Position numbers and translations under genes: made by a program. Shown here one piece after another: positions 38,022-46,450 of a DNA stretch of 64,000 bases. The stretch covers positions 5,394,001 through 5,458,000 of the forward strand of contig NZ_CP086322.1 of NCBI RefSeq assembly GCF_023277745.1, given 5' to 3'. This DNA is from Streptomyces halobius (GTDB taxonomy: Bacteria > Actinomycetota > Actinomycetes > Streptomycetales > Streptomycetaceae). The notes below the pieces were generated by a model. It worked only from the letters and a program-made list of their open reading frames with translations, ran no database searches and was not told the DNA's origin. Position 1 is the stretch's first letter, and every line of letters starts with the position of its first letter.

Positions 38022-39737
38022 ATGGCGGATCTTTCCTTCCCCCTGCTGACGGCGACCGCCGCGGTACCGGCGATCGGCGCGATCGCCACCGCCGCGGTGC
38101 CCGCCGCCCGCCGCACCGCCGCCAAATGGGTGGCGCTGCTGTTCTCGCTGGCCACGTTCGCACTGGCGGTGCTGATCGCGGTCCGCTTCCGGCCCGGCGC
38201 CGAGGGCCCGTACCAACTGACCGAATCGCACGCCTGGATCCAGGACTTCGGCGTCCGCTACGACCTCGGCGTGGACGGCATCGCGGTCGCCCTGATCGCG
38301 CTGACCGCCCTGCTGATCCCGTTCGTCATCCTGGCGGGCTGGCATGACGCCGACCCGCCGACCGCATCTGATAGTGGCTCCGCCATGGGCGCGTCCGACA
38401 GTGGCTCCGACACGGCCACCCCCAACCGCCACTGGCGGCCCACCCAGGGCTTCTTCGCGCTGATCCTGGCCGTCGAGGCGATGGTGATCCTCTCCTTCGA
38501 GGCCACCGACGTCTTCCTCTTCTACATCTTCTTCGAAGCCATGCTGATCCCGATGTACTTCCTCATCGGCGGCTTCGGGGACCGCGCCGGACCGCACGGC
38601 GAGGAGCAGGCCGCCACCCAACGGTCCTACGCCGCGGTGAAGTTCCTGCTCTACAACCTCGCCGGCGGACTGATCATGCTGGCCGCGGTGATCGGGCTGT
38701 ACGCCGTCACCGCCGACCAGCTCGGCAGCGGCACCTTCTCGCTGCAGCAGATCGTCGAGGCCCGGGCGGCCGGCACGCTGGACTTCGGCACCGGCACGGA
38801 ACGGCTGCTGTTCCTCGGTTTCTTCTTCGCCTTCGCGGTGAAGGCGCCGCTGTGGCCGCTGCACACCTGGCTGCCCAACGCCATGGGCGAGTCCACCGCG
38901 CCGGTCGCGGTGCTGATCACCGCGGTGGTGGACAAGGTCGGCACCTTCGCGATGCTGCGCTTCTGCCTCCAGCTCTTCCCGGAGGCCAGCAGCTGGGCCA
39001 CCCCGGCCATCCTGGTGCTCGCCCTGATCAGCGTGATCTACGGCGCGCTGCTCGCGGTCGGCCAGCGGGACATCAAGCGGCTGATCGCCTACGCCTCGAT
39101 CTCCCACTTCGGCTTCATCATCCTGGGCATCTTCGCGATGACGTCCCAGGGGCAGAGCGGCGCGACGCTCTACATGGTCAACCACGGCATCTCCACCGCC
39201 GCGTTGATGCTGGTCGCGGGGTTCCTGATCACCCGCCGCGGCTCGCGGCTGATCGCGGACTACGGCGGCGTCCAGAAGGTCGCCCCGATCCTCGCCGGCA
39301 CCTTCCTCGTCGGTGGTCTGGCGACCCTGTCGCTGCCCGGCCTGGCCCCGTTCGTCAGCGAATTCCTGGTTCTGGTCGGCACGTTCAGCCGCTATCCGGT
39401 GATCGGGATCATCGCCACCGTCGGAATAGTGCTTGCCGCGCTCTACGTCCTCGTCCTCTACCAGCGGACGATGACCGGCCCGGTGAAGTCCGAGGTCAGC
39501 CGGATGCCCGACCTCAGGGCCCGGGAGCTGGTGGTGGTCGCGCCGCTGATCGCGCTGCTGCTCTTCCTCGGGGTGTACCCCAAGCCGCTCACCGACATCG
39601 TCAATCCGGCGGTCGACCACACCCTGTCCGTCGTGGACAAGAAGGATCCCCAGCCCCCGGTGCAGGTCGACGCCGTCCCCGGCGGGGGCCGGTCCGGCCA
39701 TACCGTGCCTGATCAAGATGTGGAGGCCGCGAAGTGA
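38022..39737 (+). CDS. nuoM: NADH-quinone oxidoreductase subunit M
   Basis: 571 residues, middle antiporter-like proton pump. Signatures are FFEAMLIPMYFLIG, PLWPLHTWLPNAMGESTAPV and LLAVGQRDIKRLIAYASISH. A small Ser/Asp/Gly insertion near residues 115-130 (SDSGSAMGASDSGSDTA), made by a doubled TGGCTCC-containing unit at 38367-38412, extends a loop compared with most NuoM. ATG 38022 follows nuoL by three bases. Confidence 0.95.
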   Translation: MADLSFPLLTATAAVPAIGAIATAAVPAARRTAAKWVALLFSLATFALAVLIAVRFRPGAEGPYQLTESHAWIQDFGVRYDLGVDGIAVALIALTALLIPFVILAGWHDADPPTASDSGSAMGASDSGSDTATPNRHWRPTQGFFALILAVEAMVILSFEATDVFLFYIFFEAMLIPMYFLIGGFGDRAGPHGEEQAATQRSYAAVKFLLYNLAGGLIMLAAVIGLYAVTADQLGSGTFSLQQIVEARAAGTLDFGTGTERLLFLGFFFAFAVKAPLWPLHTWLPNAMGESTAPVAVLITAVVDKVGTFAMLRFCLQLFPEASSWATPAILVLALISVIYGALLAVGQRDIKRLIAYASISHFGFIILGIFAMTSQGQSGATLYMVNHGISTAALMLVAGFLITRRGSRLIADYGGVQKVAPILAGTFLVGGLATLSLPGLAPFVSEFLVLVGTFSRYPVIGIIATVGIVLAALYVLVLYQRTMTGPVKSEVSRMPDLRARELVVVAPLIALLLFLGVYPKPLTDIVNPAVDHTLSVVDKKDPQPPVQVDAVPGGGRSGHTVPDQDVEAAK

Positions 39738-41386
39738 GTTCCGTGGCAAGTGTCCACAGCCTGTGGACAGTGGCGGCCGAGCTGCCGGGCGACATCCCGG
39801 CGCCGCATATCGAGTACGGCCAGCTGGCACCGACGCTGATCGTCCTCGGTGCCGCGGTGATCGGCATCGTGATCGAGGCGTCGCTGCCGCGCCGCAGCCG
39901 CTACTACGCCCAGCTGCTGCTGTCCGTGGTCGCGCTGTCCGCCGCGTTCGCCGCGGTGATCGGCCTGGCGGCCGGCGGCTTCGGCTCGGCCAAGGCCGGG
40001 ATCGTCGCGATGGGCGCCATCGCCGTCGACGGCCCCGCGCTGTTCCTGCAGGGCACCATCCTGCTGGTGTCCCTGGTCGCCGTCTTCACCTTCGCCGAGC
40101 GCCGGCTCGACCCGGCGGCGCACGGCAAGAGAGTGGACTCCTTCGCCGCCCAGCCCGCGGCCGTCCCCGGCGGCAGTGCCGAACAGGCCGCGGTCAAGGC
40201 CGGGTTCACCACCACCGAGGTCTTCCCGATCGCGCTCTTCGCGGTCGGCGGCATGCTGATCTTCCCGGCGGCCAATGACCTGCTGACCCTCTTCGTCGCC
40301 CTGGAGGTCCTCTCCCTCCCGCTCTACATCCTGTGTGCGCTGGCCCGCCGCCAGCGCCTGCTGTCGCAGGAGTCGGCGATGAAGTACTTCCTGCTCGGCG
40401 CCTTCTCCTCGGCCTTTTTCCTGTTCGGCATCGCCCTCCTGTACGGCTACGCGGGCAAGGTCACCTACGCCGGGATCGCCGAGGTCATCGCGGACGGCGC
40501 CAAGCAGATCGATCCGGCGCTGGCCGGCACGATGGGCAATGACGCGCTGCTGCTGATCGGTGGGGCGCTGGTCCTGATGGGCCTGCTGTTCAAGGTCGGC
40601 GCGGTCCCGTTCCACATGTGGACGCCGGATGTCTACCAGGGCGCGCCGACCCCGGTCACCGGCTTCATGGCGGCCGCCACCAAGGTCGCCGCCTTCGGCG
40701 CGCTGCTGCGTGTGCTGTACGTCGTCCTCCCGGGCATGCGCTGGGACTGGCGCCCGGTGATGTGGGGCGTGGCGATCATCACGATGCTGGTCGGCGCCAT
40801 CGTCGCCATCACACAGACCGACATCAAGCGGCTGCTCGCCTACTCCTCCATCGCCCACGCCGGCTTCATCCTCGCCGGTGTCATCGCCACCAGCGAGGAG
40901 GGCGTCTCCTCGGTGCTCTTCTACCTCGCCGCGTACTCCTTCGTGACGCTCGGCGCCTTCGCCGTCGTCACCCTGGTGCGGGATGCGGGCGGCGAGGCGA
41001 CGCATCTGTCCAAGTGGGCGGGGTTGGGCCGGCGTTCACCCCTGGCGGCGGCCGTCTTCGCGGTCTTCCTGCTGGCCTTCGCGGGTATCCCGCTGACCTC
41101 AGGGTTCGCCGGGAAGTTCGCGGTCTTCAAGGCGGCGGCGCAGAGCGGCGCGGGCTGGCTGGTCGTGATCGGTGTGATCTCCTCGGCGATCGCCGCGTTC
41201 TTCTACATCCGGGTGATCGTGCTGATGTTCTTCAGCGAGCCGAAGCCGGAGGGGCCGACGGTCGCGGTGCCCAGCCCGCTGACGACCACGGCCATCGCGA
41301 TCGGCGTCGCGGTCACGTTCGTGCTCGGTCTGGCGCCGCAGTACTTCCTCGACCTGGCCGGGCAGGCGGGGGTCTTTGTGCGCTGA
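39734..41386 (+). CDS. nuoN: NADH-quinone oxidoreductase subunit N
   Basis: 550 residues, third antiporter-like pump. Signatures are LFVALEVLSLPLYILCA, VPFHMWTPDVYQGAPTPV and TQTDIKRLLAYSSIAH. GTG 39734 overlaps the nuoM stop by four bases. Its first codons contain a pair of inverted DnaA-box-like sequences at 39751. Last gene of the operon; a strong hairpin terminator follows at 41493. Confidence 0.94.
   Translation: MSSVASVHSLWTVAAELPGDIPAPHIEYGQLAPTLIVLGAAVIGIVIEASLPRRSRYYAQLLLSVVALSAAFAAVIGLAAGGFGSAKAGIVAMGAIAVDGPALFLQGTILLVSLVAVFTFAERRLDPAAHGKRVDSFAAQPAAVPGGSAEQAAVKAGFTTTEVFPIALFAVGGMLIFPAANDLLTLFVALEVLSLPLYILCALARRQRLLSQESAMKYFLLGAFSSAFFLFGIALLYGYAGKVTYAGIAEVIADGAKQIDPALAGTMGNDALLLIGGALVLMGLLFKVGAVPFHMWTPDVYQGAPTPVTGFMAAATKVAAFGALLRVLYVVLPGMRWDWRPVMWGVAIITMLVGAIVAITQTDIKRLLAYSSIAHAGFILAGVIATSEEGVSSVLFYLAAYSFVTLGAFAVVTLVRDAGGEATHLSKWAGLGRRSPLAAAVFAVFLLAFAGIPLTSGFAGKFAVFKAAAQSGAGWLVVIGVISSAIAAFFYIRVIVLMFFSEPKPEGPTVAVPSPLTTTAIAIGVAVTFVLGLAPQYFLDLAGQAGVFVR
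39751..39769. other. Inverted pair of DnaA-box-like sequences in nuoN start
   Basis: TGTCCACA-GCC-TGTGGACA, each arm one base short of the Streptomyces DnaA box TTGTCCACA. It is coding DNA (SVHSLWTV). It could bind DnaA or be chance. Confidence 0.35.
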
Positions 41387-41492
41387 GGGCGGTGCCTGAG
41401 CGCTGCGGACGGTCTCTGTGCACTGGAAAGACGGTCTCTGTGCACCGAGAACAGTCTCTGAGCGCCGCGGACGACGCTCCGCCGTACGGGCA

Positions 41493-41538
41493 ACGGCCGC
41501 CGCCCGGCACCCTCTTGGGGTTGCCGGGCGGCGGCCGT
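41493..41538. terminator. Terminator of the nuo operon
   Basis: Perfect 17-bp arms (41493-41509 and 41522-41538) around a 12-base loop. It lies between nuoN and the convergent lipoprotein gene. The 100 bp before it contain three imperfect copies of a GGTCTCTGTGCAC-like unit (41408-41456). Confidence 0.85.
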
Positions 41539-41564
41539 CGTGTGTGCCGGGGCAGCCGGGCCGG

Positions 41565-42080
41565 TCAGCCGTCCATGCCGCCGAGGTCGGTCGGCATACC
41601 CGTCGGCATGTCGGTGGGCAATTCCGGCATATCGGGGATCTTCACGCTGCCGTCGGTCGACTTCGTGTACTTCTCCGTCGGGCCGTTCTTCCAGTCGACC
41701 GTCAGGCTCTTGCCGTCGGCGCTCGGCTTGAGCGTCCCCGTCGTGCGGGTGTCGTCCCCATCGGTGCACTTGAGGACGGCCGCGGTCACTCCGGCCATGT
41801 TCTGGACCTTGCCGAGACAAGCGGTCTTGGTGCCGTTGCTGAGCGCGACGGTGCCCTTGGCGATGGCGAGGATCAGCTTGCCGTCGGCGGACTTGGCCTC
41901 CCAAGCACCCTCGACCGCCGCGCTGTTCGCGGGTTTGTCCGCACCCTCCGGAGCCGACGGGGCGCTCTCCGGCGCCTTGCTCGCCGGGCTGTCCCTCTTG
42001 TCGCCGCCGCTGCCTCCGCAGCCGCCGAGCAGCATCGCGGCGATGGCGGCGGCCCCGACGACCTGCGTTGCCTTGCGCAC
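41565..42080 (-). CDS. Small lipoprotein, unknown function
   Basis: 171 residues. The lipobox LLGGC at about residue 21 predicts lipid attachment and export. A Ser/Ala/Pro-rich linker is followed by a small beta-rich domain (GAWEAKSADGKLILAIAKG, GKSLTVDWKNGPTEKYTK) and a Met/Pro/Thr-rich tail (MPELPTDMPTGMPTDLGG). GTG 42080 has GGAGGAGGCGTAC upstream. The domain recalls the external part of the Ser/Thr kinase at 14930 (GAWKG...), but the likeness is weak. Confidence 0.75.
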   Translation of the reverse strand: MRKATQVVGAAAIAAMLLGGCGGSGGDKRDSPASKAPESAPSAPEGADKPANSAAVEGAWEAKSADGKLILAIAKGTVALSNGTKTACLGKVQNMAGVTAAVLKCTDGDDTRTTGTLKPSADGKSLTVDWKNGPTEKYTKSTDGSVKIPDMPELPTDMPTGMPTDLGGMDG

Positions 42081-42325
42081 GTACGCCTCCTCCGTCGTCG
42101 TACAGGGAAACGAGAGGCTAGCAGGCGGCCGGCGGCCCGGGGCGGCCGCGCGGAGCCGGCCCGGAACTGCGGCAACGCCGGTACGGAGTTGGTGTCCGGT
42201 CGTGACGTAAAAGTGGGTCAGGGAGGGTGAACTGGGGTGAAGGGGGCGGTCGGCCGCAACGGTGCCGACCGCCCTTGTCGAGGCTCGGCCTTGCCGAGGC
42301 TTCAGACCACGTCCGCCCCGGCCCC

Positions 42326-43588
42326 TCAGGGCGCGTCGCGGCCCGGGGCGGCCGTGGCGACGACGGCGGCCTCCACACCCAGCTCCGGCGCCGGCAGCAC
42401 CCGTCCCACGACCTCGCCCAGGCCGATCCGGGCGCCGTCCGGCCCCGGTGCCCACGCGGTGAGGGTGACCTCGTCGCCGTCCTGGAGGTAGGGGCCCTTG
42501 CCCTGGGTGAGTTCCAGCAGGCAACCCAGCTGGTCGGGCTCGGGCCCGGAGACCGTACCGGAAGCGAAGAGATCACCGGTGCGCAGCGAGGCGCCGTTGA
42601 CCGTCATGTGGGCGAGCTGCTGGGCGGCCGTCCAGTACATCGTGGAGAACGGCGGCCGGGAGACCGTCTCGCCGTTGATGCGCACCTCGATGCGCAGATC
42701 GATGCCGCCCGCCTCCGCGGCCGAGTCGTCGAGGTAGGGCAGCAGCGGGAAGTCCCGGGCGGGCGGTGGCGTACGGGCCTCGTCGAGGGCGTCGAGCGGG
42801 GTGATCCAGGCGGAGACGGAGGTCGCGAAGGACTTGCCGAGGAAGGGGCCGAGCGGCACGTACTCCCACGCCTGGATGTCGCGTGCGGACCAGTCGTTGA
42901 CCAGGCAGACACCGAAGACATGGTCGCGGAAGGCGGCCAGGCCGACCGGCTCATGGAGGGTGGAGGGCGTGCCGACGACGAAGCCGACCTCGGCCTCGAT
43001 GTCCAGACGGGCCGACGGACCGAAGGTCGGCGCGGCATCGTCCGGGGCCTTGCGCTGGCCGTGGGGACGGACCACCGGGGTGCCGGTGACGACAACGGTG
43101 CCCGACCGGCCGTGGTAACCGATCGGCAGATGCTTCCAGTTGGGCGGCAGCGCCTCCCCGTTGGGGCGGAAGATCCGGCCCACGTTCGTGGCGTGATGCT
43201 CGCTGGCGTAGAAGTCGACGTAGTCGGCGACCTCGAAGGGAAGGTGCAGGGTGACGTCGGCCAGCGGGTGGAGAAGCGGCGTCACGGCGGTGCGGTGCGC
43301 GGGGTCCGTCACGGCGGTACGGACGGCCGCGCGAACCTCCTGCCATACGGGACGGCCGGCGGCCAGCAGTGGGTTCAGGGTCGGCGCGGCGAGCAGCTCG
43401 GCGTGTGACGGCCGGACGGCGGCGGGCAGCGCGCTGATGTCGAGAACATGGTGGCCGTAGCGGACGCCGATCCTGCGCCGGTCGGGCGCGTCGGCCGTAC
43501 TGAACACGCCGTACGGGAGGGTGTGCTCGCCGAAGGGGTCGCCTTCGGCGAGATCGAACGGGCTCTGCTCCGGGCGCTGGTGGGGCAT
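42326..43588 (-). CDS. fahA: Fumarylacetoacetase
   Basis: 420 residues. Hydrolyses fumarylacetoacetate to fumarate and acetoacetate, the last step of tyrosine and homogentisate breakdown. Metal and catalytic regions are visible: DFYASEHHATNVGRIFRP, HLPIGYHGRSGTVVVTG, DIEAEVGFVVG and VCLVNDWSARDIQAWEYVPL. The SSAEAGGI-type and GPEPDQLGCLLELTQGK segments match eukaryote-like FAH. ATG 43588 has GAAGGAGCTGTCC upstream. It stands alone; no other homogentisate genes are near. Repeat cluster B begins in its upstream region. Confidence 0.92.
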   Translation of the reverse strand: MPHQRPEQSPFDLAEGDPFGEHTLPYGVFSTADAPDRRRIGVRYGHHVLDISALPAAVRPSHAELLAAPTLNPLLAAGRPVWQEVRAAVRTAVTDPAHRTAVTPLLHPLADVTLHLPFEVADYVDFYASEHHATNVGRIFRPNGEALPPNWKHLPIGYHGRSGTVVVTGTPVVRPHGQRKAPDDAAPTFGPSARLDIEAEVGFVVGTPSTLHEPVGLAAFRDHVFGVCLVNDWSARDIQAWEYVPLGPFLGKSFATSVSAWITPLDALDEARTPPPARDFPLLPYLDDSAAEAGGIDLRIEVRINGETVSRPPFSTMYWTAAQQLAHMTVNGASLRTGDLFASGTVSGPEPDQLGCLLELTQGKGPYLQDGDEVTLTAWAPGPDGARIGLGEVVGRVLPAPELGVEAAVVATAAPGRDAP

Positions 43589-44153
43589 GGACAGCTCCTT
43601 CGCTGCGCTGGTCTTCCGCTGCGCTTTGCCTGGGCCGGTTTGGTGCTCGCCGTTTTTGGCGGCCCCGCCATTGTGCCCGTCCGCTGCGCTCTGCCTGTCC
43701 GATGCGCATTACTTGAGCCGACGTTTTGGATGTCCGCTGCGCTTTGCCTGGGCCCCACGTTTTTGGCTGTCTGCTGCGCTTTGCCTGAGCCCACGTTTTT
43801 GGCTGTCCCGCCGTTGCTCCTGCGGTGGGCTGTGGTCCGCTGCGCGGGGCTGTTCGGCAGCGGCGCCGGACCTCCGGACTCCGTCCTGCGGTCCAGCACC
43901 TCCCGAGGGGGCGGGAGAAAGACGGTGGGGTGCACGTAGTCGGTCGTGTGCGCCTTGTGGACGCGGTCACGGACAGTTGACACTCGACGCTCGCCACCAC
44001 CGGCCTTTTCCACCCACCGTCGCGAGGATGGGGGTACCTCCCATGCCCTTCAGGCTGGGGGGAGGGCCGCAGGACGGAGTCCGGCGGCCCGTCACCGCAC
44101 CCGAAAACGGGGCGATGGCGATAAGTGCCGCCGCACCAAGGGAGGGACCGAAG
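43589..44153. repeat. Repeat cluster B with large inverted arrangement
   Basis: About 565 bp without an intact gene. The core CGCTGCGCTTTGCCTG occurs at 43617-43632 and 43735-43750, with one mismatch at 43682-43697 and at 43772-43787. Two cores are followed by CCACGTTTTTGGCTGT. The motif CCTCCGGACTCCGTCCTGCG at 43871-43890 recurs inverted at 44070-44087, making a large imperfect palindrome. The reverse arm (43964-44107) is homologous to cluster A 22994-23107 but is interrupted by a hairpin unit at 44027-44063. Confidence 0.82.
44027..44063. repeat. Hairpin unit apparently inserted in repeat cluster B
   Basis: TGGGGGTACCTCCCA followed by GCCCTTCAGGC and TGGGGGG. Compared with the corresponding place in cluster A (about 23039-23048) it adds some 32 bases while both flanks align, so it looks inserted. 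Same class as 50041-50074. Confidence 0.7.
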
Positions 44154-44778
44154 TGAGCATCCCGGTAGCGGTCATTGGGGCCGGTCCGTACGGCCTGTCG
44201 GCGGACGCGCATCTTCGGGCGCGCGGCCTGCCGGTGCGGGTCTTCGGGCAGCCGATGGAGAGCCGGCGGGCGCGGATGCCGGCGGGCATGCTGCGCTGGA
44301 CAGCGGTGAGCAGGCCGCCGCGCGGGCGGTGATCGTCGCCACCGGCGTGACCGGGATCGCTGCCGCCCGAACTGGCCGCCGCCGTCCCGGAGGGGCCGTC
44401 CGCAACGGGGGCGGTCTCGCACGGTTCGCAGCATCACGACCTGTCGGCGCTGGCCGGCCGGGATGTGATCGTGGTCGGTGCCGGGCAGTCGGCCCTGGAG
44501 AGCGCGGTGCTGTTGGCGGGGGCGGGCGTCGCGTCCGTACGGGTGGTGGCGCGCGGGCGCGCGGCGGTGGGCTTCGGGGTGCCGCCGGACCGTCAGCCCC
44601 GCCTGCGGCCCCGTACGCCGTTCGGCAATGCCTGGTCGCTGTACGCACTGACGTATTACGCGGTTTTCACGGGGCTGCCGGCGGCCGCGTCATTCGGCCC
44701 GGTGATGCGCTTCGTCTGCGGTCGGAGTTCGCCTCACCACAGCTGGCGCGGGCGGTGGCGCGGCGGACGTACGGGTGA
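44154..44778 (+). pseudogene. FAD-dependent oxidoreductase, internally deleted and frameshifted
   Basis: The GTG at 44154 starts an intact N-terminus, VAVIGAGPYGLSADAHLRAR, with the FAD-binding motif, then VRVFGQPMESRRARMPAGML. Coding then jumps, without most of the central domain, to AVIVATGVTGIAA in one frame. It continues in a second frame with DVIVVGAGQSALESAVLLAG (the NAD(P)H motif) and RTPFGNAWSLYALTYYAVF, and ends in a third frame with FASPQLARAVARRTYG. A full enzyme would be about twice this length. Deletion plus frameshifts mark it as dead. It abuts repeat cluster B. Confidence 0.8.
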
Positions 44779-45113
44779 GCGCCGGCGATGCAGGCCCGAG
44801 CGGCTCCCCGCCACCCCCACCTCGCAAATCCCACCCCGCACCCCTCCCACGCCCCTCCCGCAGCCCTGCCACACACACGTTTCCCGCACCACATCTCTCC
44901 CATCGCGCACGCCTCCCACACCAGTTCTCCGGCGCGCCAATCCATTACTAATGGGAGATGAAAGGGCATAACGCCCGAGTGGTCAGCGTGCTTCCCGGTG
45001 GTTCGGGGGACGGGCGCTCACGGTGATCGAAGTGCGACCGGATACGCTGGCCAAGGTGGAGACAGCGACAGATCGACATTAGGTTTGATCGTCAGCAGAC
45101 AGGAGTACCCCTC
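44779..45113. other. Intergenic region upstream of the polyprenyl synthase
   Basis: No gene seen. A C-rich strand-biased stretch (44800-44940) is followed by a tight palindrome CCATTACTAATGG at 44942-44954 in locally AT-rich sequence. That could be an operator for the synthase, 160 bp away. Confidence 0.5.
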
Positions 45114-46127
45114 GTGACCGTCGTCGGGCCCTTCGGGCTGAGCGTGCGGGACCAGGCTCTTGAGGCCGATGTCCAGGCCGGATTGGCGGCTGTCGAGGAG
45201 GGCCTGCTGGAGGCCACCAAGAGCGACGTGCCGTTCATCACCGAAGCCGCGCAGCATCTCGTGCGCGCGGGAGGCAAGCGGTTCCGGCCGCTGCTGGTGA
45301 TGCTGGCCGCGCAATTCGGTGACCCGTACAGTCTCGGGGTGGTGCCCTCGGCCGTCGTCGTCGAGCTGACGCATCTGGCGACGCTCTATCACGACGACGT
45401 GATGGACGAGGCCGATGTGCGCCGTGGGGTGCCCAGCGCCAACGCCCGCTGGGGCAACTCCGTCGCGGTCCTGACGGGCGACTTCCTCTTCGCCCGGGCC
45501 TCGCACATCCTCGCCGACCTCGGGCCCGAGGCGGTCCGGATCCAGGCCGAGGCGTTCGAACGCCTGGTGACCGGCCAGATCCTGGAGACCGCGGGCCCGC
45601 GCGACGGCCGTGATCCCATCGACCACTATCTGGACGTCCTGGCCGGCAAGACCGGCTCGCTGGTCGCGGTCTCGGGCCGTTTCGGCGCCATGATGTCCGG
45701 TGCCGACGAGTCGGTGGTCAACATCCTCACCCAGTACGGCGAGCGGCTGGGCACCGCGTTCCAGCTGGCGGACGACGTCCTGGACATCGCCAGCGACTCG
45801 CACGAGTCCGGCAAGACGCCCGGCACGGACCTGCGTGAGGGGATCCCGACGCTGCCGGTGCTGCATCTGCGCGCCCTGGCCGAGGGGGAGTCCGGTACGG
45901 CCGAGGACCGTGCGCTGTCCGAGCTGCTGGCCGGCGACCTCACCGACGACGCCCGGCACGCCGAGGCGCTGGCCGCGCTGCGCGCCCACCCGGCGCTGGA
46001 GCAGGCCCGCCGCGACACCGTGCGCTACGCCGAAGAGGCCCGCGCGACGCTGGCGCCGCTGCCGTTCTGCAAGGCCAAGACGGCGCTTGAGGGGCTGTGC
46101 GACTCGGTGGTGCACCGCGCCGGGTGA
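45114..46127 (+). CDS. Long-chain polyprenyl diphosphate synthase
   Basis: 337 residues of the trans-isoprenyl diphosphate synthase family, condensing isopentenyl diphosphate into the all-trans chain used for menaquinone. The first Asp-rich motif is LYHDDVMDEAD and the second is FQLADDVLDIASD; GGKRFRPLLV and GKTPGTDLREG are also typical. GTG 45114 has ACAGGAGTACCCCTC upstream. Within a window rich in menaquinone genes, an octa- or nonaprenyl product is most likely; the small residues before the first motif agree with a long chain, but exact length cannot be read. Confidence 0.9.
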   Translation: MTVVGPFGLSVRDQALEADVQAGLAAVEEGLLEATKSDVPFITEAAQHLVRAGGKRFRPLLVMLAAQFGDPYSLGVVPSAVVVELTHLATLYHDDVMDEADVRRGVPSANARWGNSVAVLTGDFLFARASHILADLGPEAVRIQAEAFERLVTGQILETAGPRDGRDPIDHYLDVLAGKTGSLVAVSGRFGAMMSGADESVVNILTQYGERLGTAFQLADDVLDIASDSHESGKTPGTDLREGIPTLPVLHLRALAEGESGTAEDRALSELLAGDLTDDARHAEALAALRAHPALEQARRDTVRYAEEARATLAPLPFCKAKTALEGLCDSVVHRAG

Positions 46128-46450
46128 GTGAGCGGGGCAGCGGGCGGGGCCGTCCCCTCAACCCCTCGGTTCACCTGCCGTCTCACCCTCTCAACCCCTG
46201 GTGTGACGTGCCGTCATATCGCGGCCGTCCCTCAGGGGGGTGATCAGTCTCCGGTCGTACGGGCTCGGCCGTGCGGTGACCGGATGTCATCCCTCAGCAG
46301 TACGACGAGTTGCTTCCGCGGGGTGACGCTTTGTGCCGGGCGATTTGGTGGGATGGGAAGCACCAGAGCACGGCGGACGGTTCACAATGAGCCCGAGGGG
46401 TGGGCGAGTGCATCGCGCAGCAACCGCCGCATACGACGGAGGTACGGCAC
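46128..46450. other. Intergenic region upstream of the LolA-like gene
   Basis: 323 bp with no convincing gene. It starts with GC-rich sequence after the polyprenyl synthase stop and includes the presumed promoter of the next gene. No strong hairpin is evident. Confidence 0.5.

Noticed and set aside
39751..39769. Replication origin
   Set aside because: Only one pair of DnaA-like boxes; no dnaA or dnaN genes, no AT-rich unwinding region and no box cluster.
36027..39830. 1267-codon open frame antisense to nuoL and nuoM
   Set aside because: It mirrors two well-supported genes, with Arg/Gly/His/Asp-rich composition typical of antisense frames in high-GC DNA; no family similarity.
43589..44153. 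CRISPR array
   Set aside because: Repeats are not evenly spaced, units are modular and partly inverted, there are no unique spacers of constant length, and no cas genes are present.
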